Source of the DNA: Trypanosoma brucei gambiense DAL972
Lineage: Eukaryota > Euglenozoa > Kinetoplastea > Trypanosomatida > Trypanosomatidae
Direction of reading: 5' to 3'
Assembly (NCBI RefSeq): GCF_000210295.1
Contig: NC_026740.1
Span: forward strand, 875,691 to 939,690
Length of the DNA stretch: 64,000 nucleotides
This document shows positions 60,213 through 64,000 of this stretch, one piece after another. The translations under genes were made by a program, and so were the position numbers. Below the pieces are notes generated by a model. The model searched no databases, was not told the origin of the DNA, and saw nothing but the letters and a program-made list of their open reading frames with translations. Within the stretch, counting starts at the first letter, position 1. Each line of letters starts with the position of its first letter.

Positions 60213-61259
60213 TCACGAAGGCACGTCCGTCAGCTGAAACAGTGGGTGTTCTGGTCCAACATAATCTCGAACGGACGAAAGAGCTACAGCGCCAAACGGC
60301 ACACCGAATGCATGAAGCTTCAACGCCTCCGTGAGGCAGCGCTCCAGGTCACCCGAAAGAAACAAGGTCACAACAAGGGCACAACGGTGATCGTGCTTGT
60401 GCGGATCGTCCGCGAGAATTGACCGTAGTCTCTTTTCACTACATATATCGCCTTTCCACTTAATTGTCAAAGAGTGCATCATTCGTTGCGTGGCACATAC
60501 GCGCGCAGCGTCGCTTTCAAATTCCACGCAAAACTCCTCGTAGTCTCCCCGCAACCGTTGCAAGTGGTCGTCTGCACACCTTCCCTGGACCAAGATAGCA
60601 AGACTCACCCATGCGAGGCACATTGCTGTGCTTCCCCTCAGTCTGGTATCACTTCCACAGTTTGAAGACATTGCATCTAGAGTGCCAAGCGCGCGGCCAA
60701 AGATTTTCTCTGCATACTCCGCCCGGCCCATCGTCATCAAACGCTTGCCCATCTCAATCAACCGAGCGATGTCTACTGTCATTCGCTGTCCGACAACTGA
60801 AGCCGTATCAACTGCGTCGCCTTGCACTGGCTGTTGCGGGGATAACGGAAGTGATGATACTACGGCAATACTGTCACCACGTTGGTACGAAGCCAGGCGT
60901 TGGCATACCAACGCCACCCCAGAAACCAGATTCGCAAGTGGCTGGTGTAGCATGTCCGCAATCTCTCCCCTGTACACAATGAGAAGGAGCGGCGTCCCCT
61001 TTTCCTTGCCCAGCTGCATTCTGGCGGCACCGAAGGCGTCATCGCTACAATTCCACAGGTGCAATCCCAACCTCGTGCCAAACTCGGTAGCGGCGGCCTT
61101 AACAACCCGTTCAAAAGCGATCAAATCTGCTGCAGTGACTGCATCAACATCCGCCTCGTAGCACAGTAGCAGGTGATCAAAACTACTGGAGGTGAAAATA
61201 GACTGAAAACTATCTACGCTGTCAACTACGGACACGCAGAATTCGCCTAACGATGCCAT
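60213..61259 (-). CDS. Thioredoxin-fold protein without the CxxC, with a TPR-like C-terminal half
   Basis: 348 aa from the chosen ATG (MASLGEFC). Residues about 10-125 follow a thioredoxin pattern: 'FDHLLLCYEADVDAV' where the active-site strand should be, but with no WCxxC; a helix; 'RLGLHLWNCSDD'; then 'GTPLLLIVYRGEIADML', where the cis-Pro strand 'xPTLLLFKxGxxV' lies. The second half is alpha-helical ('ARLIEMGKRLMTMGRAEYAE', 'VTLFLSGDLERCLTEALKL'), like the TPR domain of bacterial YbbN/CnoX. That layout suggests a chaperone-type, redox-inactive thioredoxin-like protein. The start is uncertain. A splice acceptor after a T-run (about 61,375-61,385) would instead allow ATG 61,361 and add a hydrophobic leader ('MTAFFTALFPYSILLW'); ATG 61,295 is another option. 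Confidence 0.68.
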   Translation of the reverse strand: MASLGEFCVSVVDSVDSFQSIFTSSSFDHLLLCYEADVDAVTAADLIAFERVVKAAATEFGTRLGLHLWNCSDDAFGAARMQLGKEKGTPLLLIVYRGEIADMLHQPLANLVSGVALVCQRLASYQRGDSIAVVSSLPLSPQQPVQGDAVDTASVVGQRMTVDIARLIEMGKRLMTMGRAEYAEKIFGRALGTLDAMSSNCGSDTRLRGSTAMCLAWVSLAILVQGRCADDHLQRLRGDYEEFCVEFESDAARVCATQRMMHSLTIKWKGDICSEKRLRSILADDPHKHDHRCALVVTLFLSGDLERCLTEALKLHAFGVPFGAVALSSVRDYVGPEHPLFQLTDVPS

Positions 61260-61522
61260 AAAGTGCCTCAAAAGCAAATAAGCGAGGGTACGCATGTGCA
61301 CGTAATTTTTGTTCCACAGTAAAATGGAGTATGGGAAAAGCGCAGTGAAGAAGGCAGTCATACACTGTTGTGTAAAAAAAAAAAGCACGTAGAAACATAT
61401 TGAAACTGAGGTGTGGTCCGAAATCACGGCAAACAGTAGCAACTGCGTACTAACGTACTGCAACCGGGTATCCAGCCGTTTTCCTTTTCTGACTTTGTAA
61501 GGGAAGCATTATTTTACATGGG

Positions 61523-62836
61523 TCATGTTGGTGCATCCGCCATACAATCGATCACCTCGTCTGGCAAACCCAACCGCATGTTGAGCACCGGATCCGGCTC
61601 TTCTGGAGCAATTGGGGCACCCCTTCCCCCACAGTAGGAAAGAGAGGTCCCCTCAAGGTTACAACCAGGGACTACCTCACAGTGAGGCTCGTCATGGCTC
61701 CACGTGCCACGGAAAACGCGGCCATCCCGTGTTTTGATTTCACCCACACCATGTCTCCTGTCATCTAGCCAGTCACCAGAGTACTCAACTTCCCCGCATT
61801 GGTACACACCTCGTCCGCAACGCTTACCGCCTCGAAACTCACCCTTGTAGCTACATTTTTTGTCTTGGGAAACAAACTCACCATCGCCATCGTATAGTCC
61901 CCTACACCAGGAACCCTTATACATGGACCCGTCGGCGTATGTGCATTTCCCGATGCCATGAACAGCACCACTGCTCCACCCTCCTTCGTACTGAAGCAAC
62001 TTACTTGTATATGTCCCCGTGCCGTGCTTCCGTCCGTTACACCAATCTCCGGTATAAACATCCCCATTGTAGTAGGTCATCGTTCCACGGCCGTGCTCAT
62101 AGCCGTTTCGCCACTGGCCTTCGTACCTAGCCCCGTTAGTATAGAAAAATGTTCCCGAGCCTTCGTACACGCCATTCACCCAATCGCCTTTATACGCATA
62201 TCCCTCACGGTACAGGTACTCTCCGTATCCCCGTATTTGACCGTCAACAAAATCGCCAATATACAGCCCTTCAGGTTCCGCCAGCTCGCCCCGACCATGC
62301 CATTTTCCGGCCAGCCACTTCCCGCTGTAAAGTGTTCCAAAGTTAGGGCTGCAGCACATGCCATTACCATTGCGCACTCCGAAGAACCATTCACCCTCGT
62401 AAATATCGTTATCTGCCACTCGGCGCATGACGCCCGTCCCGTGCATTCGGCAACTTTTCCAATTGCCTTCATACATATCGCCGTTGTCAAAAGTAATGGA
62501 TTGATACCCTTCTGGACTCATTGCCTTCAATCGTTCACGAACAACAATGAGCAGTTCGTCAAGAAGAGCCTGTGTGCGCTCAGATGCACGCTGCTCCACT
62601 AACTGCAGCTCCTCTCGCCGCTCATTCTGCTTTCGCAGCAGGTGTCTTAGCGACTTCTTGAAGTTCAAACATTCTATATGACCAGCCTCACGCTCTCTAA
62701 ATGTCCTCTCAACTTCCTCCTGTGCTTCCAGCGACTGCCGCAGTATCTCTATCCCGCCCTTAGGGAATGTTGGGGGGTTCATGGACGGACAGGAACTCCA
62801 CATCGGCACTAGGCCGATTCCTGATCCCAAAGCCAT
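61523..62836 (-). CDS. MORN-repeat protein, 12 repeats, with N-terminal coiled coil
   Basis: 437 aa. Residues about 28-105 are a charged helix and probable coiled coil ('EEVERTFREREAG', 'LLRKQNERREELQL'). From about residue 121 to 395 there are twelve MORN repeats with the YxGxW...G.G pattern, such as 'YEGNWKSCRMHGTGVM', 'YKGDWVNGVYEGSGTFFY', 'YTGDWCNGRKHGTGTY' and 'YSGDWLDDRRHGVGEI'. MORN arrays form an elongated beta-sheet and often dimerise; in trypanosomes they occur in cytoskeletal structures near the flagellar pocket and basal body. This is not the well-known TbMORN1, which is nearly all MORN repeats. The last 40 residues are non-repeat. ATG 62,836 is the only one giving the full protein. 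Confidence 0.88.
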   Translation of the reverse strand: MALGSGIGLVPMWSSCPSMNPPTFPKGGIEILRQSLEAQEEVERTFREREAGHIECLNFKKSLRHLLRKQNERREELQLVEQRASERTQALLDELLIVVRERLKAMSPEGYQSITFDNGDMYEGNWKSCRMHGTGVMRRVADNDIYEGEWFFGVRNGNGMCCSPNFGTLYSGKWLAGKWHGRGELAEPEGLYIGDFVDGQIRGYGEYLYREGYAYKGDWVNGVYEGSGTFFYTNGARYEGQWRNGYEHGRGTMTYYNGDVYTGDWCNGRKHGTGTYTSKLLQYEGGWSSGAVHGIGKCTYADGSMYKGSWCRGLYDGDGEFVSQDKKCSYKGEFRGGKRCGRGVYQCGEVEYSGDWLDDRRHGVGEIKTRDGRVFRGTWSHDEPHCEVVPGCNLEGTSLSYCGGRGAPIAPEEPDPVLNMRLGLPDEVIDCMADAPT

Positions 62837-63191
62837 TGTGTGCGGACCTTTTTACCTTTGGACCCTGGAGACAAACAAGCAAAGCTGGCGCAGCCTAAGC
62901 GGCAGGAAGCACCAATAGGACCTCTACCCAGGCAGCAATGTAGGGAAAGTCAAACACAGCGACAGGTGAACGACACGGAAGCCGCCCCTCAGACAGTGTG
63001 ATCAACGTCTTCGATTACACAAAGAGGGAGAAAGTATGGAAATAGGAAAAAGGGAGGAAGTAAAGATAGTTTATAAAACAGTAAAAGTGGGGTGGAAGCT
63101 GTAAGGTCAACAGCGGATGCGCACGGAGATCGAATGGAAGCTCTTCTGTCAGCTCCAACACGCATACATACCTAAAACAGCATAGACCCAT
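62837..63191 (-). other. Intergenic region, 355 bp
   Basis: 5' UTR of the MORN gene and 3' UTR of centrin 4. No gene. Confidence 0.6.
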
Positions 63192-63641
63192 CTATTTGCC
63201 ACGCATCTGCATCATGACGCTCTTAAATTCTTCAAACGACACTTCGCCATCGCCATCTTCATCTGCTTCGGCAATCATCTCTTGCAGCACGTCATCGCCG
63301 GGGTTTTCTCCAAGGAGCTTAGCCACCTCCTTCAGGTTTGCAAACGAGATTTTCCCCTTTTTGTCCAAGTCGAATAACTGGAACGCTTTTAACACTTCCT
63401 CTGGGGAGTCCTTCTGTGCCATCCGTGACTTGACCATCCGCTCAAACTCCCCATATTCAATGAGACCATTGGCATTGGTGTTCATCGACCGTACAGTCCG
63501 TTCCACTTCATCCCTTGGAAGGTCTCCGAAACCCAAACCCTTCATTGCCAGTGCCATTTCCTCCGCGTCGATAGCTCCGGAGCCGTCCGCATCGAAGAGA
63601 TTAAACGCTTCACGGATCTGTTCATCAGTAAGCGCCGCCAT
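63192..63641 (-). CDS. CEN4: Centrin, T. brucei centrin 4 type
   Basis: 149 aa. Centrins are small EF-hand calcium sensors at basal bodies and the flagellum base. Four EF-hands are visible. EF1 (residues 17-28, '[12 protein letters not shown]') and EF4 (127-138, '[12 protein letters not shown]') are canonical. EF2 (54-65) starts with Asn instead of Asp, and EF3 (91-102) has Asn instead of Glu at position 12, so these two probably bind calcium weakly or not at all. The short N-terminus ([13 protein letters not shown]) lacks the long basic extension of some centrins. From memory, length and the neighbouring FPPS and IFT74 genes fit TbCentrin4, which has been linked to cell and nuclear division. 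The centrin family is certain; the paralogue number is inferred. Confidence 0.9.
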   Translation of the reverse strand: MAALTDEQIREAFNLFDADGSGAIDAEEMALAMKGLGFGDLPRDEVERTVRSMNTNANGLIEYGEFERMVKSRMAQKDSPEEVLKAFQLFDLDKKGKISFANLKEVAKLLGENPGDDVLQEMIAEADEDGDGEVSFEEFKSVMMQMRGK

Positions 63642-64000
63642 TGTGGCAAAACAAGCTCGGGCCCTGTTACTGATTATTTCGTTAACAGTGGTGTCCCCTT
63701 AAGCGCACACAGCTGCAGAAGTGAATATCTACTTCCTTGGAGAAATGTAGCTCACTAAGATGAAGCACCAAGAAGCAGAAGATAAATCAACGGTTCATAT
63801 AAGGGAAGGAGAGTACAGCTCCACCACCCACCAGCAACCTAGCGTAAGTACATATAGCCGGATAATGGTATGTGGTACGAAAAAAACAAACCCCACACAT
63901 ACAATTGTACCTACTTGGACGACACCAAATGAGGTTAAACCAACCACATGGAAAAAAAAGGCACAGCATGCCCAACTTCTTCGCAGCCGAGTACCCTAAC
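63642..64000 (-). other. Window end: 5' flank of centrin 4
   Basis: 359 bp with no gene start or end that I can support. The upstream minus-strand gene lies beyond the window. Confidence 0.55.

Overview
This is nuclear DNA of a kinetoplastid, almost certainly Trypanosoma brucei or a very close relative. The evidence is direct: intronless genes lie head-to-tail in long same-strand blocks. Polypyrimidine tracts followed by AG sit just before the first ATG of many genes, as expected for spliced-leader trans-splicing. Several products are recognisable as T. brucei proteins: a 367-aa farnesyl diphosphate synthase, IFT74, a 149-aa centrin, an atypical ATG8, a giant coiled-coil flagellum-attachment-zone protein, and a relic of the transferrin-receptor gene ESAG6. 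From memory, the gene order fits T. brucei chromosome 7 around FPPS and FAZ10; this was not checked against a database.

Layout. Positions 1-13,941 hold eight plus-strand genes: AP-1 mu (C-terminal part), a membrane pseudokinase, an unknown protein, a CAMK-like pseudokinase, a four-TM protein, a ChaC-type gamma-glutamylcyclotransferase, a WD40 protein and a small probably mitochondrial protein. From about 15.46 kb to the end everything is on the minus strand. The two transcription units therefore converge at about 13.9-15.5 kb. The first thing on the minus side of that switch is a broken ESAG6-like gene, and behind it lies a degenerate ORF. The minus block then reads, from low to high coordinates: an unknown mitochondrial protein, mitochondrial IF2, a WD40 protein, a large disordered protein, a MORN5-like protein, ATG8.3, giant FAZ10 (35.7-48.3 kb), an NDUFAF7-like methyltransferase, a DHHC palmitoyltransferase, FPPS, IFT74, MAK16, an inactive thioredoxin-fold protein with a helical tail, a 12-MORN protein and centrin 4.

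The standout is the FAZ10 gene. Its N-terminus looks like the microtubule-binding domain of a dynein heavy chain, flanked by two coiled-coil strands. A small alpha/beta domain occurs three times, two copies being nearly identical over 306 bp. Two arrays hold about 60 copies of a 35-residue (105-bp) coiled-coil repeat. The larger array carries a single-base deletion in this sequence that breaks the reading frame, although everything on both sides is intact.

Many products act in the flagellum, cytoskeleton or cell surface (FAZ10, IFT74, centrin, the two MORN proteins, AP-1, DHHC). Gene order in trypanosome transcription units does not normally reflect function, so I do not treat this as an operon. 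No CRISPR array, tRNA, rRNA or intact mobile element was found.
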